Assembly (NCBI RefSeq): GCF_004342985.1
Contig: NZ_SMBO01000005.1
Span: 124,001 to 188,000, forward strand
Direction of reading: 5' to 3'
Source: Novosphingobium sp. PhB57
Lineage (GTDB): Bacteria > Pseudomonadota > Alphaproteobacteria > Sphingomonadales > Sphingomonadaceae
DNA length: 64,000 bases
Shown here: in pieces, positions 8,539-17,693 of the stretch
Layout: each line of letters starts with the position of its first letter
Numbering within the stretch: position 1 is the stretch's first letter
Made by a program: the position numbers and the translations under genes
The notes under the pieces: generated by a model
The model's input: the letters and a program-made list of their open reading frames with translations, nothing else
What the model was told of the DNA's origin: nothing
Database searches by the model: none

Positions 8539-10329
8539 TCAGAACATATCCACGTCCAGCGCCATCATCGAGGCCTTGCCCGACTTGATCGCCAGGAACG
8601 CGGCGGTCGCCTGCGGCAGCAGACGGTCGAAGAAGAACCGTGCGGTGCCAATCTTGGCGGTGTAGAACGCCGTGTCCTCGGTGCCCTGGTCAAGCTTGGC
8701 CTTGGCGATCAGCGCCGCCTTGGCAAACGTGTAGCCTACGGCGACAAGGCCGATCAGGCGCAGATAGTCGGTCGCGGCGGCGCCGGCTTCCTCGGGATCC
8801 TTCATGCCCTTCTGGGCAATCGTTCCGGTCGAAAGCTGAAGCGCGCCGAAGGCCTTTTCCAGCCCCTCGATCATCTTGCCGAAGGTCTCGTCCGCCTTGT
8901 TCGCCTCGATGAAGTCCGAGACGGGATGGAAGAACGAGCGCAGATAGCGGCCGGCATGCGCGGGCATCTTGCGGCCGACAAGGTCGAGCGCCTGGATGCC
9001 GTTGGTGCCTTCGTAGATCATGGCGATGCGGGCATCGCGCACGAACTGCTCCACGCCGCTTTCGGCGATGTAGCCGTGACCGCCATAGACCTGCACGGCC
9101 AGATTGGCGCTTTCATAGCCGCAATCGGTGAAGAGCGCCTTCACCACCGGGGTCATTAGCGCGATGAAGTCTTCCGCGCGGGCCTTCACGGCCGGATCGG
9201 TCGCGTGCTTTTCGGCATCGAGCGCGCGGCTGACCCAGGCGCCGACAGCGCGGCTGCCTTCGTTGTAGGCGCGGGCGGTCATCAGCATGCGGCGCACGTC
9301 GGGGTGGACGATGATCGGATCGGCCGGACCCTTGGGATTCTTCACGCCCGACAGCGAGCGGCCCTGCACGCGGTCCTTGGCGTACCACACGGCCGACTGA
9401 TAGGCCGCTTCACCCACGCCAAGGCCCTGGATGCCCACCGAAACGCGCTCGGTGTTCATCATCTTGAACATGGCTTCCATGCCCTTGTTCGCGCTGCCGA
9501 CCAGCCAGCCGATCGAATCGTCGAAGTTGAGCTGGCAGGTGGCCGAGGCCTTGAGGCCCATCTTGTGTTCGATCGCGGCGACCGAAACGCCGTTGGACGG
9601 GCCCGGCGTGCCGTCTTCCTTGGGCAGGTACTTCGGCACCAGGAACAGGCTGATGCCCTTCACGCCTTCCGGCGCATCGGGAAGCCGGGCGAGGACGAGG
9701 TGGATGATGTTCTCGGTCAGGTCGTGCTCGCCCGCCGAAATGAAGATCTTCGCGCCGGAGATCTTGTAGCTGTCATCACCCTGCGGCACCGCCTTGGTGC
9801 GCAGCATGCCAAGGTCCGTGCCGCAATGCGGTTCGGTAAGGCACATCGTGCCCGACCAGGTGCCTTCGACCATCTTGGGCAGGTAGGCCTGCTTCAGTTC
9901 GTCGCTGGCATAGCCCTCGATCGCGGTGGTCGCACCGTGGGTGAGGCCGGGATAGAGGCTGAACGACAGGTTGGCGGAGCAGATCATCTCCTCGGTCAGC
10001 TTGTTCAGCGCTTCGGGAAGCCCCTGCCCGCCCCATTCGGGATCGGACGCCAGCGCGCACCAGCCGCCTTCGCGGAACATGTCGTAGGCTTCCTTGAAGC
10101 CCTTGGGGGTGCGGACCACGCCGTTTTCCAGCGTGCAGCCCTCGATATCACCGCTGCGGTTCAGCGGCAGCAGGACTTCCTGCGCCACCTTCGCGGCTTC
10201 TTCCAGCACCGCGTCGACAAGGTCGGGGGTGAATTCGGCCAGGGCTTCGAGATTGCCGAAGCCATCGTCGGTGTGGAGTTCGTGGAGCACGAACTTCATG
10301 TCGCGCAAAGGCGCTTCGTAGACTTGCAT
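8539..10329 (-). CDS. fadE: acyl-CoA dehydrogenase, long FadE type
   Basis: FAD-dependent acyl-CoA dehydrogenase of 596 residues that catalyses the first step of beta-oxidation. It belongs to the long subfamily with an extra C-terminal domain (similar in size to Bacillus FadE) rather than the usual 380-residue family. Motifs seen are MCLTEPHCGTDLGMLRTKA (substrate/FAD loop), AGEHDLTENIIHLVLAR, and VQVYGGHGYIAESGVEQFVRD with IYEGTNGIQALDL. The start at 10329 has a strong GAGGAG upstream. It follows the fadN-like gene by 218 bp, an interval that holds a palindromic repeat, so it may have its own promoter. The context (thiolase, FadN, FadL, FadD) makes fatty-acid oxidation the clear role. Confidence 0.92.
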   Translation of the reverse strand: MQVYEAPLRDMKFVLHELHTDDGFGNLEALAEFTPDLVDAVLEEAAKVAQEVLLPLNRSGDIEGCTLENGVVRTPKGFKEAYDMFREGGWCALASDPEWGGQGLPEALNKLTEEMICSANLSFSLYPGLTHGATTAIEGYASDELKQAYLPKMVEGTWSGTMCLTEPHCGTDLGMLRTKAVPQGDDSYKISGAKIFISAGEHDLTENIIHLVLARLPDAPEGVKGISLFLVPKYLPKEDGTPGPSNGVSVAAIEHKMGLKASATCQLNFDDSIGWLVGSANKGMEAMFKMMNTERVSVGIQGLGVGEAAYQSAVWYAKDRVQGRSLSGVKNPKGPADPIIVHPDVRRMLMTARAYNEGSRAVGAWVSRALDAEKHATDPAVKARAEDFIALMTPVVKALFTDCGYESANLAVQVYGGHGYIAESGVEQFVRDARIAMIYEGTNGIQALDLVGRKMPAHAGRYLRSFFHPVSDFIEANKADETFGKMIEGLEKAFGALQLSTGTIAQKGMKDPEEAGAAATDYLRLIGLVAVGYTFAKAALIAKAKLDQGTEDTAFYTAKIGTARFFFDRLLPQATAAFLAIKSGKASMMALDVDMF

Positions 10330-10398
10330 GTCACTCTCCTCGCAGGTCGAGAGATGAACTCGCACTAACCCGTCCCGCTTCCTGTCGCATCCCGCACT

Positions 10399-10482
10399 TC
10401 GTCATTGCGAGCGAAGCGAAGCAATCCAGGGCGGTTTGCGACGCCCCTGGATTGCCGCGCGGCTTCGCCGCTCGCAATGACG
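10399..10482. repeat. palindromic REP-like unit without a gene
   Basis: Arms 10399-10430 and 10446-10482 are inverted copies related to the arms of the GIY-YIG element: each outer end reads TCGTCATTGCGAG and the inner parts carry CAATCCAGG and CCTGGATTG. Only about 15 bases separate them. It looks like an empty, MITE-like version of the element at 8099-8509. It sits between the fadN-like and acyl-CoA dehydrogenase genes, where its hairpin could end or process the transcript. Confidence 0.75.
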
Positions 10483-10547
10483 AGGGAAGGAACGAGGAAA
10501 GGAGGATGGGGTGGCAGGTCACGCTCTCGGCCCGGTTTTCCTTTGGT

Positions 10548-12875
10548 TCAGTTACGCAGCGGCTTGCCGGTTTCGAGCATGTGCTCGACGCGGGCGACCG
10601 AGCGGTCGTCGCGCAGGCGGCCCATGAAGGCATCGCGCTCCAGCTTGAGCAGTTCGCCCTCGCTCACGGTGTCGACGAGGTCGAACTCGCCGCCGGTCAA
10701 CACGTCGGCCAGAATGCCCGAGACGACCACGTCGTAGTCGGTCGCCATGCCGCGCTTGTGGAAGCCTTCGACAGCAAGGCCGAGTGCGGTGCGGCCACCG
10801 GCACCGGGCAGCTTGAACTCGGGCGCCTCGGGTGGGGTATAGCCCTCGACCAGCGACAGAGCCTTCTGCTTGGCGTCATGCAGCAGGCGGTCGCGGTTCA
10901 TCGAAATGCCGTCGCCCCCCCGCAGGATCATCATCTCGCGCGCCTGCTGGGCAGACTTTGAGACTTGCGCGGTCGAGACCATCTCGAACACCTTGGCCAC
11001 GGCCGGCATCGGGCCCTTCGGCATGCCGGGGGCATTGCGCCAGCGGTCGATCATCTCGCCATTGCCGCCCCAGCCGGGAACGAGGCCGACGCCGCATTCC
11101 ACAAGGCCGCAGTAGAGTTCGGCATGGGCCTGGATCGCGTCGCAGTGGAGCAGGATCTCGCACCCACCGCCGAGCGCGAGGCCCGCCGGTGCGCCGACCA
11201 CCGGGAACGGCGCGTACTTCAGGCCCTTGTAAGCCAGCTGTCCGCCCGCCACGAGCTTCTCGATCTCGCCCCAGGCCGCGATGTTCACCGCGAAAAGCGC
11301 GAGGCCCAAGTTGGCTCCTGCCGAGAAGGTGTCGGCATCGTTGTAGACCACCAGCGCCTTGTATTGCGCCGCCACCAGCGGGATGGCCTGCCCGATCAGC
11401 TTCATGACTTCGCCGTCGAGCGCGTTCATCTTGCCGGTGAATTCAAGGCAGACGACGCCGTCGCCGATGTCCCAAAGCGCGGCCGAGGCATTGCGGATGA
11501 TCGGCTTGGACGAAAGCTTCACGTCGGCCAGGCGCATCACGCCTTCGGGGCGGACGATGTCGCGGTATTCGCCATCGAGGCCCAGGAACTGGCGCTTGCC
11601 GTTCTCGATCCGGTAGAACGTGCGGTCGCCCGCCACGGTCAGGATCGCGGGCACGGCCTTGCCTTCGGCGGCAAGGCGATCGGCGAGGTACTTGGCGCCC
11701 AGCTTGTCGATCATCTCGAAGGGGCCGGCCTTCCAGTTGTAACCCAGCTTCATCGCGTCATCGACGGCAACCACGTCCGAGGCGGCATCGGGCACGAGGC
11801 TGGCGGCATAGGCCAGCGTATCGCCCAGCACGGCCCAGGCGTAGGCACCGATGTCGCCCTTGTTTTCGACGAGTGCCTTGAGGTCACCCTTCGAGGCGGC
11901 GCCTCGCGGTCCCTGTGCGGTGATGGTGGGACGGTATTCGCCGGTCTGAAAGTCGATGGTTTCCTTGCGGCGACCGGCTTCTTTGTTGAGGCGATAGAAG
12001 CCGCCCTTGCCCTTGCGGCCGGTATAGCCCTCGCCGATCATCTTGTTGATCAGCGGAATGTCGCGGGCGATGCCGTGGTAGAGGTCCCCTGCGGGCAGCG
12101 TCGAGGTGAGGCTGGCCTGCAAGTGCGGCATGAGGTCGATGCCGACCAGATCGACAAGACCGAAGATACCGGTCTTCGGCACGCCCATCGGCTTGCCCGC
12201 GATGGCATCGGCCAGTTCGATGGTGATTCCCATGTCGAACGCGGCGTTGAGGCCAAGCTGGATCCAGTAGGTGCCGATGCGGTTGGCGATGAAGCCCGGG
12301 GTATCCTTGGCCCTGACCACCGTCTTGCCCATGGAAACGTCGGCGAACTGCTCGACCGTCGCGGCGACGGCAGCGTCGGTTGCCGGGCCGGTGACGATTT
12401 CCAGCAGGCGCATGTAGCGCGGCGGGTTGAAGAAGTGGGTGATCAGGAAGTCGCGTTTGAACGCGTCCGAACGCCCTTCCACTAGATTGGCGAGCGGGAT
12501 CGTCGAGGTGTTGGACGAAACGGCGGTGCCGTCGCGCTTCACCGCTTCCAGCTTGGCGTAGAGGCCCTGCTTGATGTCGAGACGCTCGATCACCGCCTCG
12601 ATCACCCAGTCGCATTCGGCAACTTTGTCGAGGTGGTCTTCGATATTGCCGGTCTCGACTAGCTTGGCGGCGGACTTGCTCATGAACGGCGCAGGCTCGG
12701 TCTTGAGCATCTTCGCCACGGCGCCCTCGGCGACGACATTGCGATTGGTCGCATCCTTGGGAACGATGTCGAGCAGCAGCACCGGCACGCCCGCATTGGC
12801 GACCTGGGCGGCGATCCCGGCACCCATGGTGCCAGCGCCGATCACGCAGACCTTTTTGATGTTGTTGTCGCTCAT
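10548..12875 (-). CDS. fadN: FadN-type 3-hydroxyacyl-CoA dehydrogenase / enoyl-CoA hydratase
   Basis: Multifunctional beta-oxidation enzyme of 775 residues. The 3-hydroxyacyl-CoA dehydrogenase part comes first (NAD motif VIGAGTMGAGIAAQVANAG at about residues 10-28; LITHFFNPPRYMRLLEIV; two C-terminal domains). The enoyl-CoA hydratase part is at about 490-690 (LEFTGKMNALDG, ALGGGCEILLHCDA, VECGVGLVPGWGG). This order is the reverse of E. coli FadB and equals Bacillus FadN. The gene starts at 12875 by ATGA overlap with the thiolase gene; upstream in-frame sequence only reads through thiolase in another frame. The set thiolase, fadN, fadE reproduces the composition of the Bacillus fadNAE operon. 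Confidence 0.93.
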   Translation of the reverse strand: MSDNNIKKVCVIGAGTMGAGIAAQVANAGVPVLLLDIVPKDATNRNVVAEGAVAKMLKTEPAPFMSKSAAKLVETGNIEDHLDKVAECDWVIEAVIERLDIKQGLYAKLEAVKRDGTAVSSNTSTIPLANLVEGRSDAFKRDFLITHFFNPPRYMRLLEIVTGPATDAAVAATVEQFADVSMGKTVVRAKDTPGFIANRIGTYWIQLGLNAAFDMGITIELADAIAGKPMGVPKTGIFGLVDLVGIDLMPHLQASLTSTLPAGDLYHGIARDIPLINKMIGEGYTGRKGKGGFYRLNKEAGRRKETIDFQTGEYRPTITAQGPRGAASKGDLKALVENKGDIGAYAWAVLGDTLAYAASLVPDAASDVVAVDDAMKLGYNWKAGPFEMIDKLGAKYLADRLAAEGKAVPAILTVAGDRTFYRIENGKRQFLGLDGEYRDIVRPEGVMRLADVKLSSKPIIRNASAALWDIGDGVVCLEFTGKMNALDGEVMKLIGQAIPLVAAQYKALVVYNDADTFSAGANLGLALFAVNIAAWGEIEKLVAGGQLAYKGLKYAPFPVVGAPAGLALGGGCEILLHCDAIQAHAELYCGLVECGVGLVPGWGGNGEMIDRWRNAPGMPKGPMPAVAKVFEMVSTAQVSKSAQQAREMMILRGGDGISMNRDRLLHDAKQKALSLVEGYTPPEAPEFKLPGAGGRTALGLAVEGFHKRGMATDYDVVVSGILADVLTGGEFDLVDTVSEGELLKLERDAFMGRLRDDRSVARVEHMLETGKPLRN

Positions 12876-14008
12876 TCCACCGACTCCAGGATCGTGGCGA
12901 TGCCCTGACCGCCGCCGATGCACTGGCTGGCGAGCGCGTACTTGCCGCCTTCGCGCTTCAGCAGCGAGGCCGCCTTGCCGACGATGCGCGCGCCGGTGGC
13001 GCCCAGCGGGTGGCCGATGGCGATGGCGCCGCCGTCGATGTTCACCTTGGCCACGTCGAGGCCAAGGTCCTTGATGCAAGCCAGCGCCTGCGAAGCGAAG
13101 GCCTCGTTCAGTTCGACCACGTCGAGATCGCCCGCCGAGATACCGGCACGCTCAAGCGCCTTCTGGCTGGAGAGGATCGGGCCGAGGCCCATGGTTTCCG
13201 GCGCGCAGCCCGACACCGCGACCGATTTGATGCGGGCGAGGATCGGCAAGCCGTGGGCGCGGGCATATTCCTCGGTGGTGACGAGCACGGCGCTGGCGCC
13301 ATCGGTCAGCGGCGAGGAGGTGCCGGCAGTCACCGACCCTGCCGCATCGAACGCGGGCTTCAGACCGGCAAGGCCCTCCGCGGTGGTTTCGCCGCGAATG
13401 GTGCCGTCTTCGCTCACCACGCCGCCCTTGGTCTGGATCGGCACGATCTCGTCGGTCAGCTTGCCGGCGTCACGCGCGGCGGCGGCCTTCTGTTGGCTGG
13501 AAACAGCCAGCGCTTCCTGATCGGCGCGGGGAATCTGGTACTTGGTGGCGACGTTTTCGGCGGTTTCGCCCATCGACATGTAGGCGGCGCTCTTCTTCGC
13601 CAGCTCCGGATTGGGCAGCGGGTTGAAGCCCATCATCGGCACGCGGCTCATCGATTCGACGCCCGCGCAGACGAAGACTTCGCCCGCGCCGATGGCGATC
13701 TGGCCCATGGCGTAGTGAATCGAGCTCATCGACGAGCCGCAGAAACGGTTCACAGTCATGCCGCCCACCGAGATCGGCAGGTCCGCCAGCAGGCCGATCA
13801 GGCGCGCGACGTTGAAGCCCTGCTCGCCCTCGGGGAACGCGCAGCCGACGATGACGTCTTCGATATCGGCAGCTTCCACGCCGGTCTTGGCGATGAGGCC
13901 GCGAATCACCTGGGCGGCAAGGTCGTCCGGACGGACCCGCGCCAGCGCGCCCTTGTTGGCCAAGTGGAAGGGCGAGCGGGCGTAACCCGCGATCACGACA
14001 CTTTGCAT
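12872..14008 (-). CDS. fadA: acetyl-CoA acyltransferase (3-ketoacyl-CoA thiolase)
   Basis: Thiolase of 378 residues performing the last step of beta-oxidation, releasing acetyl-CoA. The nucleophilic cysteine is Cys90 in VNRFCGSSM. The other two active-site signatures are near the C-terminus: GGAIAIGHPLGATGAR with the catalytic His, and SQCIGGGQG with the second Cys. NEAFASQAL is also present. It is the first gene of the minus-strand beta-oxidation operon and overlaps fadN by 4 nt. The divergent DUF2147-fadL-fadD operon begins 186 bp away, so the shared intergenic region probably carries the common control. Confidence 0.95.
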   Translation of the reverse strand: MQSVVIAGYARSPFHLANKGALARVRPDDLAAQVIRGLIAKTGVEAADIEDVIVGCAFPEGEQGFNVARLIGLLADLPISVGGMTVNRFCGSSMSSIHYAMGQIAIGAGEVFVCAGVESMSRVPMMGFNPLPNPELAKKSAAYMSMGETAENVATKYQIPRADQEALAVSSQQKAAAARDAGKLTDEIVPIQTKGGVVSEDGTIRGETTAEGLAGLKPAFDAAGSVTAGTSSPLTDGASAVLVTTEEYARAHGLPILARIKSVAVSGCAPETMGLGPILSSQKALERAGISAGDLDVVELNEAFASQALACIKDLGLDVAKVNIDGGAIAIGHPLGATGARIVGKAASLLKREGGKYALASQCIGGGQGIATILESVE

Positions 14009-14194
14009 GCACTCTCTCCGTGGGCCGACGCGCCGAGGGCTCTTCCCCAGGCTGCGTCGTCTTCTTCCCTAAGGGTGCAATTCTTTCCCTATACGTCAAG
14101 CAAATTATCGGTTACGACAAATCAACATCCCACCGTAAGGGCCCCGTCCCGCCGGTGAGAAGATGTCCGGTTGGAGACGATGGAGAGGTCGCTC

Positions 14195-14641
14195 ATGAAA
14201 CAGTGGAAACCTGCGGGGCTGGCATTTGTTGCCGCGGCCCTGATCGCAATTCCCGGCGCGAATCCGGCATTGGCGGCCGGCGGCGACTCCGTCGTCGGCA
14301 AGTGGCGCACACCATCCAAGCACGGGGTCGTCGAACTCAGCCGCTGCGGCGAATCGGTCTGCGGCCGGCTCGTCGATTCGGACGGCCTGAAGACCAACCC
14401 CGACCTGCGCGACGTGAACAATAAGGACACCGCGCAGCGTGGCCGCAAGATCAAGGGCCTGCAAATTGTCGGTGGTTTCAAGGCCAAAGGGAACGAATGG
14501 GTCGAAGGACAGATCTACAATCCTGAGGACGGCGGCACCTACAAGGCGACGATAACGCCTTCGGGGGCCAATAGCCTCAAGCTCAAGGGCTGCATCGTCT
14601 GGCCCTTGTGCAAGACCCAGACCTGGACGCGCATCCCCTGA
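14195..14641 (+). CDS. secreted DUF2147 protein
   Basis: Protein of 148 residues with a clear Sec signal peptide (MKQWKPAGLAFVAAALIA, ending near ALAAGG) and a DUF2147 domain. Hallmarks are VVGKWRTPSKHGVVEL, CGRLVDSD, and the C-terminal LKLKGCIVWPLCKTQTWTR. Such domains form a small lipocalin-like barrel and are often found beside fatty-acid genes; the function is unproven. ATG 14195 is chosen because GGAGAGG lies 6 nt upstream and the signal peptide starts there. FadL follows after 56 bp, so the protein may help with lipid handling in the periplasm (inference). Confidence 0.85.
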   Translation: MKQWKPAGLAFVAAALIAIPGANPALAAGGDSVVGKWRTPSKHGVVELSRCGESVCGRLVDSDGLKTNPDLRDVNNKDTAQRGRKIKGLQIVGGFKAKGNEWVEGQIYNPEDGGTYKATITPSGANSLKLKGCIVWPLCKTQTWTRIP

Positions 14642-14697
14642 GGCGCACCGGGTACACGAAGGTTCAGGGCATAAGAGAATTAAGGGAGTTCAAGGAT

Positions 14698-15996
14698 ATG
14701 AAACGCACTTCGGGCCGCATTCTTCTCGCGGGCACCGCATCGGCCATCGTGTTCGGCTTTGCCGGCGCCGCCCATGCACAGGCCTTCTACCTTCAGGAAC
14801 AGTCGGTACGCGCACAGGGCCGCGCCTTCTCGGGTGAGGCCGCCGATACCGGCGTCGACTCGCTGTGGTGGAACCCGGCTGCGATCGGCGGACTCGAAGG
14901 CGGCCAGGCTTCGGTCCACGCCAGCGTCATCCTGCCGCGCGGCAAAGTGGTGGACGACGGTACCGTGATCGTCCGCCCCGGGCAGGCACCTGCCCCGGTC
15001 GGCGGCAATGGCCTGGCCAAAAACCCCATCGACAACGGCGTGCTGCCCTCCGGCTCGATCGCCTACGGCACCGGCAAGTTCGCCTTCGGCCTGACGGTGA
15101 CCTCGCCTTATTCCTTCACCACCAATTACGATGCCGACAGCTGGGCCCGCTATTCCGCGGACAAGACCAAGCTGCGCACGATCGACATCCAGCCCAGCGT
15201 CGCCTTCCAGCCGGTCGAAGGCCTCTATATCGGCGCGGCTGCCAACGTCGAACATGTCGACGCCACCCTCGGCAACTACCTGCCCAACCTCTCGCCGCTG
15301 CTGGCGGACGGCCATCAGCAGCTCAAGGGCAGCGGCTGGGACGTGGGCTGGTCGGTCGGCGCCCAGTACCATAACGGCCCCGCCTCGATCGGCGTCGCCT
15401 ACAAGTCGGCCATCAAGCACAAGCTCGACGGCTCGCTGACCATCGACGGCCTGCTCGGCCCGCTTGCCGCGCAGAACCGGACGCTCGACGCCACGGCCGA
15501 ATTCACCACCCCGTGGCAGGCGATCATGTCCGGCCGCATCCACGCCACCAAGCAGCTGACGCTGAACGCGCAAGTCGTGGCCTTCGGCTGGAGCAAGTTC
15601 GACACCATCGATCTCGGCGCCCCGATCAACCAGCAGATCCCCGAGAACTACAAGGACGGCTTCTCCTACGCCTTCGGCATGGACTACGACGTCAATCCGA
15701 AGTGGACCGTGCGCGGCGGCATCCAGTACGGCGAGACGCCGACCAGCAGCGGCGACCGCGATGCCCGCGTGCCTGACAGCAACCGCTGGAACTTCTCGGC
15801 CGGCACCACCTGGAACATGAGCGAGAAGATCGCGATCGACGCGGCCGCCTCGTACATCACGTTCAAGGACGCGCCGATCGACCGCATCACCGCGGCCTAT
15901 CCGGGCACGGCGGCACAGACCCCGGTGATCACCAACGGCAGCCTCCAGGATGCTTACGCCATGGTCTTCTCGCTCGGCGCGCGGGTGGCCTTCTGA
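14698..15996 (+). CDS. fadL: outer-membrane long-chain fatty-acid transporter (FadL/OmpP1 family)
   Basis: Outer-membrane beta-barrel of 432 residues with a signal peptide ending after AGAAHAQA. The mature N-terminus (AFYLQEQSVRAQGRAFSGEAAD) matches the FadL hatch, in which a conserved Asn-Pro follows (SLWWNPAAIGG). The C-terminus ends in VAF, a typical Omp terminal aromatic. It moves long-chain fatty acids across the outer membrane. ATG 14698 is chosen because the signal peptide begins there. Its TGA overlaps the ATG of the acyl-CoA ligase by one base, so uptake and activation are coupled. Confidence 0.92.
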   Translation: MKRTSGRILLAGTASAIVFGFAGAAHAQAFYLQEQSVRAQGRAFSGEAADTGVDSLWWNPAAIGGLEGGQASVHASVILPRGKVVDDGTVIVRPGQAPAPVGGNGLAKNPIDNGVLPSGSIAYGTGKFAFGLTVTSPYSFTTNYDADSWARYSADKTKLRTIDIQPSVAFQPVEGLYIGAAANVEHVDATLGNYLPNLSPLLADGHQQLKGSGWDVGWSVGAQYHNGPASIGVAYKSAIKHKLDGSLTIDGLLGPLAAQNRTLDATAEFTTPWQAIMSGRIHATKQLTLNAQVVAFGWSKFDTIDLGAPINQQIPENYKDGFSYAFGMDYDVNPKWTVRGGIQYGETPTSSGDRDARVPDSNRWNFSAGTTWNMSEKIAIDAAASYITFKDAPIDRITAAYPGTAAQTPVITNGSLQDAYAMVFSLGARVAF

Positions 15997-17693
15997 TGGG
16001 AGCCGCGGCGACGATCGGCGGACACTCCGCCCCGGAGACCTCCTCCCAACTTCCGGAAGAGATGCCGCCGATCGCGCCGCGGTTGCTCACCGACCTGCTC
16101 GACCATGCCGTGGAAGCTCACGGCGCCTGGCCGGCGATCGACTTCATGGGCCGCAAGTGGACCTACAAGGAGATCGGCGACCTGTCCCGCCGCGCGGCGC
16201 GGGGGTTGCAGGACCTCGGCGTCAAGCGGGGGACGCGGGTGGGCCTGTGCCTGCCCAATACGCCCTACTACGTGATCTGCTACTTCGCGATCCTGCGCAT
16301 CGGCGGGATCGTGGTGAACTTCAACCCGCTCTACACCGAGCGCGAGATGGCGCATCTGGTCGACGATTCCGGCGCGGAATTCATCGTCGCCTCCGACCTT
16401 GCGCTCTCGCTTCCCAAGATCGAGCCGCTGGTCGGAAAAGGCGCGCTGCGCCGCGTGATCGTCTGCCCGATCGCCGATGCCCTGCCCAAGCTGAAGGGCC
16501 GCGCCTATCGCCTGCTCAAGCGCAAGGACATCGCGCGTGAGCCGCACGACTTGCGTTTCCTGCGCTTTGCGGACCTGATCGCGCGCGACGCCGATCCCGA
16601 TCCCGTCGAACGCTCGCCCTCGGACCTTGCCGTGCTGCAATATACTGGCGGCACCACCGGCGTGCCCAAGGGCGCGATGCTCAGCCACGCGAACCTCGCC
16701 GCCAATTCGGCACAGATGATCGCCCATGTCGGCCACATGCCGGAGACGCAGGAGCGCACGCTGGGCGTCCTGCCGTTGTTCCACGTCTTCGCGCTGACCA
16801 CGGTGCTCAACTACTCGGTGGACACCGCCGCCGAGATGATCCTGCTGCCGCGTTTCGAGATGAAGTCGTTCCTGGCCACCGCCAAGCGCACCAGACCGAC
16901 GCAGTTCTTCGGGGTTCCCACGCTCTATACCGCGCTCAACAACCAGCAGCTCCACGGCGAGTTCGACCAGGTGCGCGTCTGCATCTCGGGCGGGGCGCCG
17001 CTGCCGCTGGAAGTGCGCCAGAAGTTCGAGCAGCGCACCGGCGTGCGCGTGGTGGAAGGCTACGGCCTGTCCGAAGCCTCGCCGATCATCGCCTGCAATC
17101 CGCTGGAAGGCGACGTGAAGAACAATTCCTGCGGCCCGGCCTTCCCCGGAACCGTGCTGGAAATCCGCGATCCGGACAACCTGCATAAGGTCATGCCCCA
17201 GGGCGAGCGCGGCGAAGTCTGCGCGCGCGGCCCGCAAGTCATGTCCGGCTACTGGAACCGGCCCGAGGAATCGGAAAAGACCTTCATCTACGGTGCCTTG
17301 CGCACGGGAGACGTTGGCTATCTCGACGAAGACGGCTATCTGTTCCTGGTGGACAGGATCAAGGACATGATCCTCTGCGGGGGGTACAATGTCTATCCGA
17401 GAACGATCGAGGATGCGCTCTACGAGCATCCGATGGTGCACGAGGCGATCGTGATCGGCATTCCCGATACCTATCGCGGGCAGGCGCCCAAGGCCTTCGT
17501 GGCGCTCCATCCCGGCGATACGCTGGACCAGGAAACCCTGATGGCCTTCCTCAAGGAACGGCTCAACAAGATCGAGATGCCAAGCCAGATCGAATTCCGC
17601 GACAGCCTGCCCAAGACGCTGGTCGGCAAGCTCTCCAAGAAGGAGCTGGTCGAGGAAGAGGCCGCGCGCCGCGCCTCGGGACAGGATTCGTGA
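15996..17693 (+). CDS. fadD: long-chain fatty-acid CoA ligase
   Basis: AMP-forming acyl-CoA synthetase of 565 residues that activates imported fatty acids on the inner membrane face. The P-loop-like signature is YTGGTTGVPKGAM at about residue 211. It is followed by GYGLSEASPI, the RTGDVGYLDEDGYL motif, DRIKDMILCGGYNVYP (hinge and adenine-binding region), and the C-terminal Lys in SLPKTLVGKLSKKEL. The gene begins on the last base of the fadL stop and overlaps the MerR gene (GTGA), so it is central to the plus-strand fatty-acid operon. Confidence 0.94.
   Translation: MGAAATIGGHSAPETSSQLPEEMPPIAPRLLTDLLDHAVEAHGAWPAIDFMGRKWTYKEIGDLSRRAARGLQDLGVKRGTRVGLCLPNTPYYVICYFAILRIGGIVVNFNPLYTEREMAHLVDDSGAEFIVASDLALSLPKIEPLVGKGALRRVIVCPIADALPKLKGRAYRLLKRKDIAREPHDLRFLRFADLIARDADPDPVERSPSDLAVLQYTGGTTGVPKGAMLSHANLAANSAQMIAHVGHMPETQERTLGVLPLFHVFALTTVLNYSVDTAAEMILLPRFEMKSFLATAKRTRPTQFFGVPTLYTALNNQQLHGEFDQVRVCISGGAPLPLEVRQKFEQRTGVRVVEGYGLSEASPIIACNPLEGDVKNNSCGPAFPGTVLEIRDPDNLHKVMPQGERGEVCARGPQVMSGYWNRPEESEKTFIYGALRTGDVGYLDEDGYLFLVDRIKDMILCGGYNVYPRTIEDALYEHPMVHEAIVIGIPDTYRGQAPKAFVALHPGDTLDQETLMAFLKERLNKIEMPSQIEFRDSLPKTLVGKLSKKELVEEEAARRASGQDS

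Noticed and set aside
12876..13079. In-frame upstream extension of the FadN-like gene
   Set aside because: It reads through the thiolase gene in another frame and gives Arg/His-rich nonsense; the ATGA junction at 12875 is the natural start.
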